20,567 nucleotides of DNA. Origin: Halocaridina rubra (lineage: Eukaryota > Arthropoda > Malacostraca > Decapoda > Atyidae). This document shows, piece after piece, positions 20,518 through 20,567 of the stretch. Within the stretch, counting starts at the first letter, position 1; each line of letters begins with the position of its first letter. The stretch lies in NCBI GenBank assembly GCA_037179515.1, contig JAXCGZ010005076.1:1-20567 (forward strand), in the 5' to 3' direction. A program made the position numbers and the translations under genes. The notes beneath the pieces were generated by a model. The model was not told the origin of the DNA, ran no database searches, and saw only the letters and a list, made by a program, of their open reading frames with translations.

Positions 20518-20550
20518 ACGGGAAGACACGAGCTTTGGGCTCTTTCCCGT
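20518..20550 (+). promoter_or_regulatory. Conserved LINE 3' stem-loop
   Basis: The outer arm ACGGGA (20518-20523) pairs with TCCCGT (20545-20550). The inner arm GAGC (20530-20533) pairs with GCTC (20539-20542) around a TTTGG loop. The same hairpin lies before the tail in nearly all array copies, with the outer stem mostly preserved. In stringent-type LINEs a 3' hairpin is recognised by the reverse transcriptase to start copying, and this one is in the right place for that role. The same region forms the end of the 3' UTR, which begins after TAA at 20493. Confidence 0.7.
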
Positions 20551-20567
20551 AAGCACAATTAGGTAAT
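20551..20567 (+). repeat. Start of the 14-bp 3' tail repeat (cut by window end)
   Basis: AAGCAC is followed by AATTAGGTAAT, the beginning of the AATTAGGTAATCAC repeat that ends each array copy twice. Short tail repeats instead of poly(A) are typical of CR1/L2-like LINEs. What follows, whether AC microsatellite, another copy or host DNA, is outside the window. Confidence 0.85.

Larger units (their letters stand above)
16175..20567 (+). mobile_element. Near-complete two-ORF LINE (probable CR1/L2-like group)
   Basis: Leader, ORF1, ORF2, 3' UTR, stem-loop and the start of the tail follow in the normal order for a non-LTR retrotransposon. There are no long terminal repeats and no poly(A). The tail is a short repeat after a hairpin, as known for CR1/L2-type LINEs. 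The endonuclease is of the apurinic (APE) type and no RNase H domain is visible. The 5' end is placed directly after the last array tail because nothing else marks it, so it is uncertain. The right end is cut by the window within the first tail repeat. ORF2 has one in-frame stop. The 3' part carries S-lineage states (CTCAGTT, ACTTACC, TATTTTGAT). CR1/L2 assignment rests on architecture and is less certain than the LINE call. Confidence 0.88.

Overview
This window is eukaryotic and is filled almost entirely by one family of non-LTR (LINE) retrotransposon, all on the + strand. The host is probably a metazoan. The AC-microsatellite-rich context and the LINE type make an arthropod, perhaps a decapod crustacean, my best guess; the sequence does not prove this. 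No host gene, tRNA, rRNA, CRISPR array or bacterial gene is visible.

Positions 1-16174 are a head-to-tail array of 5'-truncated copies of the LINE 3' end. Positions 1-9342 hold ten long copies (U1-U10, 729-bp period, starting inside the region after the reverse-transcriptase palm) and four shorter copies (S1-S4, 512-bp period) set among them. Positions 9343-16174 hold further short copies (S5, S6, S9-S15) and a fused pair (S7/S8). In this part the copies are separated by long (AC)n tracts, nearly all preceded by a small palindrome made from an inverted piece of the LINE tail. Each copy ends, where intact, with the same short 3' UTR, a 3' stem-loop and two copies of a 14-bp tail repeat (AATTAGGTAATCAC). 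Shared mutations show that blocks were copied as multimers, with periods of about 1241, 1458 and 1290-1300 bp.

Positions 16175-20567 hold one near-complete element, probably a member of the CR1/L2-like group. In order it has a 5' leader of about 410 bp, ORF1 (359 aa, coiled coil plus an L1-ORF1p-like RNA-binding region), ORF2 (apurinic-type endonuclease, then reverse transcriptase and the C-terminal region found in the array), the 3' UTR, the stem-loop and the start of the tail, cut by the window edge. ORF2 carries one in-frame TAG at 18625-18627, so this copy is probably not autonomous as it stands.

ORF2 lies in the -1 frame relative to ORF1, overlaps it, and has no usable AUG before its endonuclease catalytic residues. 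A correctly phased A AAT TTT heptamer at 17587-17593 lies in the overlap and is a candidate -1 ribosomal frameshift site. The most interesting aspects of the window are that candidate site, and the array as a snapshot of a satellite being built from LINE 3' ends and AC microsatellites. Long near-identical arrays are prone to misassembly, so copy number and order are provisional.
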